From CAZUDI01 sp964618975 (GTDB lineage Bacteria > Desulfobacterota > Desulfomonilia > UBA1062), in contig CAZUDI010000007.1 of the NCBI GenBank assembly GCA_964618975.1, positions 13,808-77,807 of the forward strand: a stretch of DNA of 64,000 nt, given 5' to 3'. The notes below the pieces were generated by a model. It was not told where the DNA came from and made no database searches. It worked only from the letters and a program-made list of their open reading frames with translations. Below are positions 1 to 7,982 of this stretch, in pieces. The position numbers and the translations under genes were made by a program. Numbering within the stretch: position 1 is the first letter of the stretch; each line of letters starts with the position of its first letter.

Positions 1-1598
1 ACGCTCAGGTGATGGGAGGTGCGGCTCAGCTCCTCGGCCGTGGAGGCGTTCTGCTGGGTGCCCACATCGATCCCGGCGATGGCGAGCGTCAGTTCCTCGA
101 TATTGGATGCCTGCTGGGTCGAAAAGCTGGCAATATCGTTGATAGTGCCGGACAGCCCTTCGATATGTCCGATAATCTGTTCGAGCACCTCACCCGATTT
201 CCTGACCATCTCATCCCCCTGGGTGATCCGGTCCACCGTGTCCTCGATCAGGGCACTGATCTCGCGTGAGGCCTCGGCCGAGCGCTGTGCCAGCGAGCGT
301 ACCTCCTGGGCCACCACGGCAAAACCCTTGCCGTTCTCGCCGGCCCGGGCCGCTTCCACCGCGGCATTGAGCGCCAGGAGGTTGGTCTGGAAGGCCACCT
401 CGTTGACCGTGGTCACGATGTTGCCGATCCTGCGGGAGGCCTCGGAGATGCCGTCCATGGCTGCCACAAGCTCCTTCGACATCTTGCCGCTTTCGCTGGC
501 CATCTGCACCATCTGTCGGGTCGTTTGCAGGCCGGTAGAGGCATTGGCGGCGTTGTGCTTGATGGCAGCGGTCATCTCGTCCACGCTGGCCGCCAGTTCC
601 TCGATCGAGGCGGCCTGGGCCTGGGAGGAAAGCGATAGGCCCTTGGATCCTGTCATAATCTCGTCGGTCGCGACGTCGAGGTCCATGGCGGTGCGCTTGA
701 CCGTGCCAATGATGGCCTCCAGGTTGGCGATGAAGCGGTTGAACCAGCGCGCGCAGTCGCCCATCTCGTCCAGGGTGTTGACCCCCAGCCGCAGGGTCAG
801 GTCCCCCACACCATGGGTTATGTCTCTCAACATGGAGGCCATGTCCATCATGGAACTCCACAAGGTCTGGCTGAGAAGATAGGCATTGAGAAAGATGATG
901 AACACCGTCTGGCCCATGAGGATCAAGATACCCAGCTGAATCGATAGCAGGGACACGAAGCCCAGGATGGACAGATAGATGATGCCCGTCAGGATACACA
1001 GGGGGGGAATGGCTATGAACAGGATCAGGACCAGGAGTTTGGTCTTGAAGCTCATGCGCCAGAGGGCAAGATCGGCGAAGGCCTGTCCCGTCTGCCCGGA
1101 CAGGCGCACAAACGCCACCAGGCTGTTCTGGGAGACCAGGAAATACAAGGCCATGTCGGATACCCCCGACATCAGGAGCACGACCTCGGCAATCAGACTT
1201 TCGGCCAGACTGAGCCTGCCGGTGAGGAAGAAGGGCAGGATCACGGCGCAACCCGCAATCACAGCCCAGCGCAGGAATATCACGACCCCCTCGATCGCCG
1301 GAAGACTCGCGGCCTGTCTCAAGGCCTTCTTCTGCAGTTCACAGTCCTCCTGCCCCCGGCTGTGTGCGACCATCCATCCCACGATCGGTCGGGTGAGGTG
1401 GTACTTGACCCACACCCCCAGGCCGCAGGAGACCACGGTCTGGAGGATCAGGTATCCCAAAAACTCGGCCAGGTACTCCCGGGTGAAGTCAACCGCAGAA
1501 AACGAGAAATACACCACGATCGGCACAACCACCACATAGGTAATAAACTCCTGGAATATGGCTGGCTTGACAAAGATCATCCTAGTGAAAATGTTCAT
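1..1598 (-). CDS. Methyl-accepting chemotaxis protein (C-terminus cut by window edge)
   Basis: Membrane chemoreceptor that relays a stimulus to the CheA kinase. The gene leaves the window on the left, so only the first 532 codons are seen. The N-terminal part has about six hydrophobic stretches (clear ones near residues 18-36 and 46-64, the rest up to about residue 240). This suggests a membrane-embedded sensor instead of the usual two-helix periplasmic domain. A HAMP-like linker (GDLTLRLG) follows, then the conserved signalling hairpin tip near residues 398-440 with NLLALNAAVEAARAGE and GKGFAVVAQEVR. The visible part ends in the descending helix (NASTAEELSRTSHHLS), so only the tail is missing. 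The ATG lies 12 bases after AGGAGG. The ligand cannot be told. Confidence 0.93.
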   Translation of the reverse strand, partial: MNIFTRMIFVKPAIFQEFITYVVVVPIVVYFSFSAVDFTREYLAEFLGYLILQTVVSCGLGVWVKYHLTRPIVGWMVAHSRGQEDCELQKKALRQAASLPAIEGVVIFLRWAVIAGCAVILPFFLTGRLSLAESLIAEVVLLMSGVSDMALYFLVSQNSLVAFVRLSGQTGQAFADLALWRMSFKTKLLVLILFIAIPPLCILTGIIYLSILGFVSLLSIQLGILILMGQTVFIIFLNAYLLSQTLWSSMMDMASMLRDITHGVGDLTLRLGVNTLDEMGDCARWFNRFIANLEAIIGTVKRTAMDLDVATDEIMTGSKGLSLSSQAQAASIEELAASVDEMTAAIKHNAANASTGLQTTRQMVQMASESGKMSKELVAAMDGISEASRRIGNIVTTVNEVAFQTNLLALNAAVEAARAGENGKGFAVVAQEVRSLAQRSAEASREISALIEDTVDRITQGDEMVRKSGEVLEQIIGHIEGLSGTINDIASFSTQQASNIEELTLAIAGIDVGTQQNASTAEELSRTSHHLS

Positions 1599-1909
1599 CT
1601 TATGAAATTTCCTCCTTTGCCAAGGTCATGGCATTGCAACGCTCTATGCATGAGATCCTATCGGCATAATGCAGTGTAATAATAATATTAATCATGGGCA
1701 AGACCCCCAGGGACAGCCAGGCCCCCCTTGACGCCGCAAACGTCGGAGGAATTCGACGTATAGCGCTTAAGACCCACCGTCGACCGACAGCCACCCCGGA
1801 CTACCTGCATGTATCCCGGGAAGGGGTCTTCTCCTGGTATGCCCCGCCCGGGGTCATATCATTTGTGCCTTGCCTAAAAACCACGAAAAAGATAAGTAAG
1901 TGTTCCGAC
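1599..1909. other. Intergenic region between divergent MCP and GNAT genes
   Basis: No convincing gene. It holds the AGGAGG ribosome site of the chemoreceptor (1611-1616, minus strand), an AT-rich stretch near 1670-1695 that probably carries promoters, and one copy of the dispersed intergenic repeat (1691-1770). Confidence 0.6.
1691..1770 (+). repeat. Dispersed intergenic repeat, copy A
   Basis: One of about ten related elements of some 80 bp. They share the order AATCATGGGCATGAACCCC, a CCAGGGCAAGCCCTGG hairpin, a CCGCTGCAAGCGG hairpin, GGGGAATTCGACCCATAGCG and a closing ATTAA. This copy keeps the start, the GGAATTCGAC core and the end; its hairpins are mutated. Confidence 0.65.
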
Positions 1910-2413
1910 ATGAATACGCTTGAGCTTGAGCCGCTTAAGACAACCCATCTGGATGAAGTCCTCGCGCTGAACCAGGCCAGCCTGCCGCACGTCAACTCCC
2001 TCTTGCCTGCAGATCTTGAGCACCTGCGCTTCCAGGCCCACTATGCCAGCGTGGCCGTCTTCAACGGCCGTCTGGCGGGCTTTCTGATCGCCCTCGACCC
2101 GGCGGCATGTTATGACAGCCCCAACTACCTCTGGTTCTGCGAGCGTTACCTTTCGTTCCTCTACATTGACCGCATGGTCATCGCGCCTGAGGCCCGCCGG
2201 AATGGCGTAGGCCTCCACCTTTACCAGAAACTCGAGGCCCATGCCCGCGACAAGGGCATCCCCATCCTGACCTGCGAGTACAACCTGCGCCCCTTAAATA
2301 GCGCCTCGCGCCTCTTCCATGAGGAGTGCGGCTTTTTCGAGGTCGGCCGCCAGGAGACCGAGCACGGCGCCAAGACCGTCTCGCTGCAGATCAAGCATGT
2401 GGACCTGTCCTGA
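1910..2413 (+). CDS. GNAT family N-acetyltransferase
   Basis: Small (167 aa) acetyl-CoA-dependent N-acetyltransferase of the GNAT fold. The acetyl-CoA pyrophosphate-binding motif is visible in strand 4/helix 3 as RMVIAPEARRNGVGLHLY (R/Q-x-x-G-x-G type), about 90 residues in. The C-terminal part (CEYNLRPLNSASRLFHEECGFFEVGRQ) matches the family's strand 5 to strand 7 region. I chose the ATG because family similarity begins there (MNTLELEPLKTTHLDEV); the reading frame is open further upstream but crosses the repeat element. The ribosome site is weak. The substrate is unknown and the gene appears to stand alone. Confidence 0.85.
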   Translation: MNTLELEPLKTTHLDEVLALNQASLPHVNSLLPADLEHLRFQAHYASVAVFNGRLAGFLIALDPAACYDSPNYLWFCERYLSFLYIDRMVIAPEARRNGVGLHLYQKLEAHARDKGIPILTCEYNLRPLNSASRLFHEECGFFEVGRQETEHGAKTVSLQIKHVDLS

Positions 2414-2490
2414 ATCATGGTTTTAAACCCCAGGGCAAGCCCTGGAACCTCCTTGCCGCTGCAAGCGGCGGGGAATTCGACCCATAGCGA
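2414..2490 (+). repeat. Dispersed intergenic repeat, copy B
   Basis: One of the best-preserved copies. Both hairpins are intact (CCAGGGCAAGCCCTGG and CCGCTGCAAGCGG), followed by GGGGAATTCGACCCATAGCG. It begins directly at the stop codon of the GNAT gene, so the first hairpin could end that transcript. Confidence 0.8.
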
Positions 2491-2565
2491 GAAAAAGATC
2501 CCTGCATACAGGCCAGGGGTAAATATCCCGACAGGGAGACAGACCGCGGATTAAGGAGGTGTGAC

Positions 2566-3588
2566 ATGCGCGCCGTCGTGTATGACCGAAGTCAGAAGCT
2601 TTCCACACGCGAGGTACCCATCCCCCGGATAGATGCGGATCAGGTCCTGATCCGCGTGAGCAACACCGGCTTTTGCGGTTCCGATCATTCGCTGATCGAG
2701 AGCGGATCCCTGGAGGAGGGGTATATCGTGGGCCACGAGGTCAGCGGTACGGTGGTGGAGGCAGGCCCCGCAGCCACTGGGTGTGCCCTTGGAACCCGGG
2801 TCATGATTCGACCCACCTACTGCGGCACGTGCCGCGACTGCTCCCAGGGGCGGCCCTATCTTTGCCGCAACGACCGGCGCTCCATCGGCATCGGCGACCT
2901 GCCCGGTGGATTTGCCGAGTACCTCAGGGCCTACCCCGCGATGCTCATCCCGATCCCCGACGGGGTCGATTCCCGCAATGCCGCCTTGGCCGAGGCCTTT
3001 GCCGCCTCCCTGCACGGCATCAAAACCTCGCGCGCCCAGGGCGGCTCGGCCCTGGTCATCGGCGGCGGGCCCATCGGTCTGGCCCTGGTGCGTCTGCTGA
3101 AGGTCCTGGATTTCGGTCCCATCGCGCTGTCCGAACCGGTACCGGAAAAGAGGGCGCTGGCAGAGCGCTTTGGCGCGGATATCCTGGTAGATCCAAGCGA
3201 GGACAACCTGCTCCTGCGCTCCCTGGAAGACACCCAGGGCATAGGCTACACGAGCGTCTTCGAATGCTCCGGGATCCCGGCACTGGCAAGCGAGGCCCTG
3301 CGTTGCTGCGCCAACGGCGGCACCGTCACCATTGTCAGTGTCATCATGAAGAATATCGAGTTCTCGCCCATGATTTTGAATTTCAAGGAGATCTGGCTTA
3401 CAGGCTCGTATTCCAACACCCATGCGGAAAACCGTCAGTGTCTGGAATGGATGGCACAGGGTCTGGTGGATGGCCGCCCGCTGATCTCGGATGTCATCGG
3501 GCTGGACGAGCTGCCCCGTGTCTACCGCGAGCGTATCGATACCGGGCAGGCAATCAAGGTGCTGCTGAAGATCGGGGAAGAATTCTAA
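2566..3588 (+). CDS. Zinc-dependent MDR alcohol/sorbitol-type dehydrogenase
   Basis: Medium-chain NAD(P)-dependent dehydrogenase (340 aa) that oxidises a secondary alcohol or polyol to a ketone. Catalytic zinc ligands are C37 (GFCGSDH) with H57-E58 (GHE). The structural zinc lobe has C86, C89, C92 and C100. The Rossmann glycine motif VIGGGPIGL follows at about residue 163. The length is normal for the threonine/sorbitol dehydrogenase subgroup. The ATG is well placed after AAGGAGGTG. It sits upstream of the SDR-TPP-AOR cassette on the same strand, but a hairpin and a separate promoter lie between, so it is probably its own unit. It may still act on the same vicinal-diol or hydroxy-acid substrate; that is inference. 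Confidence 0.9.
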   Translation: MRAVVYDRSQKLSTREVPIPRIDADQVLIRVSNTGFCGSDHSLIESGSLEEGYIVGHEVSGTVVEAGPAATGCALGTRVMIRPTYCGTCRDCSQGRPYLCRNDRRSIGIGDLPGGFAEYLRAYPAMLIPIPDGVDSRNAALAEAFAASLHGIKTSRAQGGSALVIGGGPIGLALVRLLKVLDFGPIALSEPVPEKRALAERFGADILVDPSEDNLLLRSLEDTQGIGYTSVFECSGIPALASEALRCCANGGTVTIVSVIMKNIEFSPMILNFKEIWLTGSYSNTHAENRQCLEWMAQGLVDGRPLISDVIGLDELPRVYRERIDTGQAIKVLLKIGEEF

Positions 3589-3632
3589 ACAGCCCAATGA
3601 CCGGGAAAGGCCGGACATGGCTTCTGGAATCG

Positions 3633-3665
3633 CTCTGTGAGGCGGGGGTATACGGCCTCACAGAG
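3633..3665 (+). terminator. Hairpin after dehydrogenase gene
   Basis: Perfect 11-bp stem CTCTGTGAGGC / GCCTCACAGAG around an 11-base loop, 45 bases after the dehydrogenase stop. There is no clean T-run, so termination is likely but not certain. Confidence 0.5.
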
Positions 3666-3683
3666 AAGAGAGCTTATTTCCGG

Positions 3684-3712
3684 TTGACTTCTGCGCCGAA
3701 TGTGAATACTAT
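3684..3712 (+). promoter_or_regulatory. Sigma-70-type promoter of the SDR-TPP-MFS-AOR cassette
   Basis: TTGACT (3684-3689), a 17-base spacer and TACTAT (3707-3712). This is close to consensus and lies about 120 bases upstream of the SDR start codon. Confidence 0.65.
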
Positions 3713-3715
3713 TCA
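3703..3715. promoter_or_regulatory. Palindromic operator candidate on the -10 box
   Basis: Perfect odd palindrome TGAATA-C-TATTCA covering the -10 hexamer. A dimeric repressor bound here would block the promoter. The TetR gene at 9883 in the same cassette is the obvious candidate, but no second copy of the site was found near that gene. Confidence 0.45.
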
Positions 3716-3833
3716 TTTTATGAGTTGCGCTCAGTCCGGCATGCAGCCGCCTCCTTCCCGAAGGCACCCTCGCCCCTGGCTTACCGGACGGTTGTGCTGT
3801 CGTTCTGATCAGGCGCCACGAAAGGAGGCTTGA

Positions 3834-4670
3834 ATGTATCCGGACTTGAAGGGCAAGACCGCACTGGTGAGCGGTGCGGGCAAGCGCACGGGCATCGGCT
3901 TTGCCATCGCCGAGAAACTCGCCACCTGCGGCGTCAACGTCATCATTGCCGACCTCGGGACCATCGCCTGCGAGGATTCCCAGGTGCAGATCGGTTCCCG
4001 TGAGGAGATGTGCTCCATCGCCAGTGAACTGGCCCAGTCCAAGGGGGTCAAGGCCCTGGCGGTCGACCTGGACGTCACCAGTGCCGACTCCATCGCACGC
4101 ATGGTGGCAGAGGTAAGGCAGTCCTGTGGCCATATCGACATCCTCTGCAACAATGCCGGGGCCTCGTTCGGAGTCCCGAATGCCGTGCTCTCCTATGATG
4201 AGACCGCCTGGATGAAGACCATCGACGTCAATCTGCACGGTGTCTTCCGCGTATCCAGGGCCCTCATCCCCCTGATGCCCCCCTCCGGTGGGGTCATCAT
4301 CAACACGGCCTCCCGGGCCGGCAAGGTGCCTCCCCTTTTCAACGGGGCCTATGCCGTGGCCAAGGCCGGGGTCATCATGCTCACCAAGGTCATGGCCCGC
4401 GAGCTCGCCGGCAACCATATCCGCGTCAATGCGGTCTGCCCGGGACAGATCGGCACGGATCTCGAAAAGTGGCGCTTCGGCCTGGAGGCCCAGTTCTACG
4501 GTAGCACCATTGAGGCGCGCGAAAAGGAGATGTGCACTACCATCCCCCTCGGGCGCATCGGATCGCCGGCCGAGGTGGCCGCACTGGTGGCCTTTCTGGC
4601 CTCCAGTGAATCCGCATATCTCACCGGGCAGGCCGTCAATGTCACCGGCGGTCAATTGATGGAACTCTGA
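3834..4670 (+). CDS. SDR family NAD(P)-dependent oxidoreductase
   Basis: Classical short-chain dehydrogenase (278 aa). The cofactor motif is SGAGKRTGIG (residues 14-23), NNAG is near residue 104, a catalytic-serine region lies around INTASRAGK, and the active-site pair is Y173-x3-K177 (YAVAK). The C-terminal stretch GSPAEVAALVAFLASSESAY is typical. About 25 extra residues follow the first strand (IADLGTIACEDSQVQIGSRE). The start has AAAGGAGG in front. It is the first gene of the cassette and lies 17 bases before the TPP enzyme, so the two are almost surely co-transcribed. It probably oxidises or reduces the alcohol group of the compound the TPP enzyme works on. Confidence 0.92.
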   Translation: MYPDLKGKTALVSGAGKRTGIGFAIAEKLATCGVNVIIADLGTIACEDSQVQIGSREEMCSIASELAQSKGVKALAVDLDVTSADSIARMVAEVRQSCGHIDILCNNAGASFGVPNAVLSYDETAWMKTIDVNLHGVFRVSRALIPLMPPSGGVIINTASRAGKVPPLFNGAYAVAKAGVIMLTKVMARELAGNHIRVNAVCPGQIGTDLEKWRFGLEAQFYGSTIEAREKEMCTTIPLGRIGSPAEVAALVAFLASSESAYLTGQAVNVTGGQLMEL

Positions 4671-4687
4671 GTCAAGGAGGTTTGCAC

Positions 4688-6385
4688 ATGGAACAGTTTC
4701 CTGGAGGCCGTCTGGCGGCCGAGGCCCTCATCGAACGCGACGTCGAGTATGTCTTTACCATCAGCGGGGGTCATATCACCCCTATCTACCAGTACCTGGA
4801 GAACTCGCCGGTACGGCTTTTCGATACGCGCCACGAACAGGCGGCGGTCTTCATGGCCGAGGCCTACGGGCGCCTGCGTCGCCGGCCCGGCATTGCCATG
4901 GTGACCGCCGGTCCGGGCTTTTCCAATGCCCTGTCGGGCATCGCCAATGCGCGCCTTTCCAACTCCCCCCTGGTGCTGATCTCCGGCAGCGTGGGGCTTG
5001 CCTCCATCGAAAAGCTCGACCTGCAGGACATGCAGCAGGCCCCGGTGATCGAATCCCTGGTCAAGAAGTCCTTCGTGTGCCACAATCCGGAGCGCATCCC
5101 CGAGTATATCGACCTGGCCTTCCGCCATGCCATCAGCGGCCGCCCCGGCCCGGTCTATCTCGAACTGCCGGTGGACGTCCTGAATGCGCAGGCCGATGGC
5201 GCCAAGATCAAACGCCTCCACTCCTCCTGTAGCGCTTCACACCCGGTGGACCTGGAGGGCGCCCGGGGCATCATCGACCTGCTTCAGCAGGCTAGGCGGC
5301 CGCTGGTAATCGCTGGCAGCGGGGCCTGGTATGCCCAGGCCTCCGACGAACTGGTCCGCTTCGTGGAGACGACCGGCATCCCCGCCCTGACCTCTTCGAT
5401 GGGTCGGGGCATCATCCCCGATACGCATCCGTTGTGCTTCGAATCATCGCTGGCCATCCGCCCTGGAGCCGCACTGGCGGCCAACATGGGCGCCGATCTG
5501 GTGATCTTTCTCGGCTCGCGTCTGAACCTCTACTATATCTTCGGTGATGTTTTCAGCCCTCAGGCCAAGCTCGTGCAGGTGGACATCGAGCCCGAGGAGA
5601 TCGGCCGCAACCGTTCGGTGGATCTGGCCATCATCAGCGATATCCAGGCCCTGCTGAAGGAATGCAACCGCATCATCAAGGAGAGGGACCTGGCCTCCGG
5701 TCTGCAGGCCACCTTCGGCGACTGGGTCGACACGCTGCATAAAGCGGACAGGGATTCCAAGGCCCAGACCATGCCCCAGTGGGAGAGCGAGACGGTCCCC
5801 ATCCATGCCCTGCGCGTGGCCCACGAGGTCAACCGCTTCCTGGACCGCGAGGACGATATCGTGGTGGCCGACGGTGGCGATGCCCAGATCTGGATGGGCA
5901 TGACCCGTACCATACGCCGTGCCGGTCACTACCTGGATTCGAATCTCTACGGCTGCCTGGGCGTGGGTATCCCCTATGCCAATGCCGCCCAGCTGACGAA
6001 CCCGGGCAGACGGGTCTGTCTCTTCTGCGGCGACGGCTCGATCGGGTTCAATTTCATGGAGTTTGAGACCGCCCTGCGCAAGGGACTGCCCATTGTGGTC
6101 GTGATCTCCAATGATCTGGGCTGGGGCATGATCCGCCACAGTCAGCAGCTCAGGATCGGGCACCCCATCAAAGAGGGTACGGAAATCGGCTATGTGCCCT
6201 ATCACAAGCTTGTCGAGGCCCTGGGCGGCGTAGGGCTCGAGGTCACATGTCCCGGCGATGTGCGCCCGGCGCTGGAGGAGGCCTTTGCCAGCGGCAGGAC
6301 CGCCTGCATCAACGTCCTGACCGACCCCGACACCATCAGCCCCGGAAGCGTCGCCCTGGCCAATCTGGGGAATTACAAGGCCTGA
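4688..6385 (+). CDS. Thiamine diphosphate-dependent lyase/decarboxylase (acetolactate synthase-like)
   Basis: Enzyme of the ALS / benzaldehyde lyase / cyclohexane-1,2-dione hydrolase superfamily (565 aa). The cofactor-activating glutamate is E50 (DTRHEQAAVFMAEAYGR). The TPP-Mg motif starts at G448-D449-G450 and runs to SNDLGWGM about 30 residues later. All three domains (Pyr, central Rossmann-like, PP) are present. A TTG six bases upstream is in frame, but AAGGAGG is 7 bases from the ATG, so the ATG is preferred. The reaction is not fixed by sequence: it could decarboxylate a 2-oxo acid or hydrolyse a 1,2-diketone. Either would give an aldehyde, which fits the AOR encoded two genes downstream. 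Confidence 0.88.
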   Translation: MEQFPGGRLAAEALIERDVEYVFTISGGHITPIYQYLENSPVRLFDTRHEQAAVFMAEAYGRLRRRPGIAMVTAGPGFSNALSGIANARLSNSPLVLISGSVGLASIEKLDLQDMQQAPVIESLVKKSFVCHNPERIPEYIDLAFRHAISGRPGPVYLELPVDVLNAQADGAKIKRLHSSCSASHPVDLEGARGIIDLLQQARRPLVIAGSGAWYAQASDELVRFVETTGIPALTSSMGRGIIPDTHPLCFESSLAIRPGAALAANMGADLVIFLGSRLNLYYIFGDVFSPQAKLVQVDIEPEEIGRNRSVDLAIISDIQALLKECNRIIKERDLASGLQATFGDWVDTLHKADRDSKAQTMPQWESETVPIHALRVAHEVNRFLDREDDIVVADGGDAQIWMGMTRTIRRAGHYLDSNLYGCLGVGIPYANAAQLTNPGRRVCLFCGDGSIGFNFMEFETALRKGLPIVVVISNDLGWGMIRHSQQLRIGHPIKEGTEIGYVPYHKLVEALGGVGLEVTCPGDVRPALEEAFASGRTACINVLTDPDTISPGSVALANLGNYKA

Positions 6386-6421
6386 AGGCGGTGAATATGT
6401 AGTAGAGGCGTTCATCCCCCC

Positions 6422-6448
6422 CCGGCCGGGCCTCACAAACCCGGCCGG
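6422..6448 (+). terminator. Strong intercistronic hairpin
   Basis: Perfect 9-bp stem CCGGCCGGG / CCCGGCCGG with a 9-base loop, in the 125-base gap between the TPP enzyme and MFS genes. No T-run follows. It may attenuate or stabilise the polycistronic message instead of ending it. Confidence 0.4.
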
Positions 6449-6510
6449 TATCCCGGGGCGGCCAGCCCCCAGCAGGCGGCCGTCCTCCTGGCGGAAAAGG
6501 AGAACTTGCC

Positions 6511-7803
6511 ATGCAGACTGATTCGGGTGGGTACCTGGTTTCGAAGCGATATTCCTCCTATGTGTTTTTCCTGCTTTTCCTGCTGTACATGTTCAATTAT
6601 ATGGACCGGCTGGTGGTGGTTTCCATCTTTCCCTTTCTGCAAGAGGAGTGGGGCATCTCGGATACCCAGTGCGGCCTGTTGGTATCCGCCGCCTACTGGG
6701 CGATCCTGATCTTCTCCCTGCCCTTTTCGGTGCTCATCGACCGCTGGAGCCGGCGCAAGACCATCTCGCTCATGGCCATCCTGTGGAGCCTCGCCACGGC
6801 GGTCTGCGGCTTCAGCAGGAGTTTCACGCAGCTCTTTGCCGCCCGCAGCGTCATCGGTATCGGCGAAGCCGGATTCGCCCCCGGCGGCACCGCCATGATC
6901 TCGGCCGTCTTCCCGGAGAACAAACGCGCGGCGGTGATGGGCTTCTGGAATGCATCCATTCCGCTGGGCAGTGCACTCGGCATCGCCCTGGGCGCCATTG
7001 TGGCCGAACACTTCGGCTGGCGCTATGCCTTCTGGCTGGTGGCCCTGCCGGGCATCATCGTGGGACTGATCTTCCTGAGGATCAAGGACTATCGGACCGT
7101 GAACCTGGTCAAGACCCGCGACAGTCATTCTGACACCCCTCAGGTGCAGCGCATGCGGCCTTCTGACATCATCCGCGAGTTTACCCGCACCCCTTCGCTC
7201 GTCTTGACCTACCTGGCGTTTGCCGGCAACACCTTTGTCACCACCTCGCTCATGAGCTGGCTGCCGACGTATTTTCACCGCACCGAGGACATCTCCATGA
7301 GCGCGGCCGGGGTCAAGGGGGGGGTAGTGATGATGCTGGCCATCGTGGGTGCCCCGCTGGGGGGATACCTGGCCGACAGGTGGCGTACACGGAGGACCAA
7401 CGCACGCATGGTTTTCAGTGCACTGGCTTCCCTGTCAACCACGGTGATCTTGGCGGTGGCCTTCGTCCTTCTGAGCGGTCTAGCGCAGTATGTATGCCTG
7501 CTCTTGGGGGGCATTGCGGTGGTGGCCTTCGTCCCGGCCGCGGCGGCCGTAACGCAGGACGTAGTTCACCCGGGACTGCGGGCCATATCCTACAGCATCT
7601 GCGTGATCGTCCAGCACATCCTGGGCAGCGCCACCGGTCCCATCGTGGTCGGTGCCATCTCGGATGCCTACGACATCCACACCGCCATGCTGATCCTGCC
7701 GCTGTTCACCCTTGTGGCGGCCGGCCTGTTCATGCTGGGTGCGGTGTACTATGAACGCGACCTGGCCAAGGTGGAGAAGGTCTCCCTGCATATCGAGGAG
7801 TGA
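6511..7803 (+). CDS. MFS transporter
   Basis: Major facilitator carrier (430 aa) with about twelve membrane helices. Motif A between helices 2 and 3 reads DRWSRRKTI. Helices 4-5 carry GIGEAGFAPGGTAMISAVFP, and a second motif-A-like loop is GGYLADRWRTRR. It resembles the sugar-acid/anion and spinster-like carriers of the superfamily. The ATG has AAAGGAGA 9 bases upstream. Between a TPP enzyme and an AOR it most likely imports the cassette's substrate or exports an acid product; the substrate cannot be read from sequence. Confidence 0.9.
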   Translation: MQTDSGGYLVSKRYSSYVFFLLFLLYMFNYMDRLVVVSIFPFLQEEWGISDTQCGLLVSAAYWAILIFSLPFSVLIDRWSRRKTISLMAILWSLATAVCGFSRSFTQLFAARSVIGIGEAGFAPGGTAMISAVFPENKRAAVMGFWNASIPLGSALGIALGAIVAEHFGWRYAFWLVALPGIIVGLIFLRIKDYRTVNLVKTRDSHSDTPQVQRMRPSDIIREFTRTPSLVLTYLAFAGNTFVTTSLMSWLPTYFHRTEDISMSAAGVKGGVVMMLAIVGAPLGGYLADRWRTRRTNARMVFSALASLSTTVILAVAFVLLSGLAQYVCLLLGGIAVVAFVPAAAAVTQDVVHPGLRAISYSICVIVQHILGSATGPIVVGAISDAYDIHTAMLILPLFTLVAAGLFMLGAVYYERDLAKVEKVSLHIEE

Positions 7804-7810
7804 TCGGGCG

Positions 7811-7880
7811 AACATGGGCATAGACCCCGGAAAAATCCCTGGATACCGCCAATGGCGGGGAAGGCGATCCAGAGCATCAA
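7811..7880 (+). repeat. Degenerate dispersed repeat, copy C
   Basis: AACATGGGCATAGACCCC followed by CCGCCAATGGCGGGG keeps the order of the dispersed intergenic element, but with mutated hairpins and no GAATTCGAC core. Weak copy. Confidence 0.35.
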
Positions 7881-7982
7881 ATGATGATGTCGATGCCTAC
7901 CTCCGCCATAAAGAGACGGGAAGCGGCAGATCCTCAGGCCCCCTGTGCAGGCGGCATAGAGAAACCACGGGTGAGTAGGCTT

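Noticed and set aside
1694..1909. Upstream extension of the GNAT protein by about 70 residues
   Set aside because: The extension is encoded by a dispersed repeat copy and has no family similarity; the conserved fold begins at 1910.
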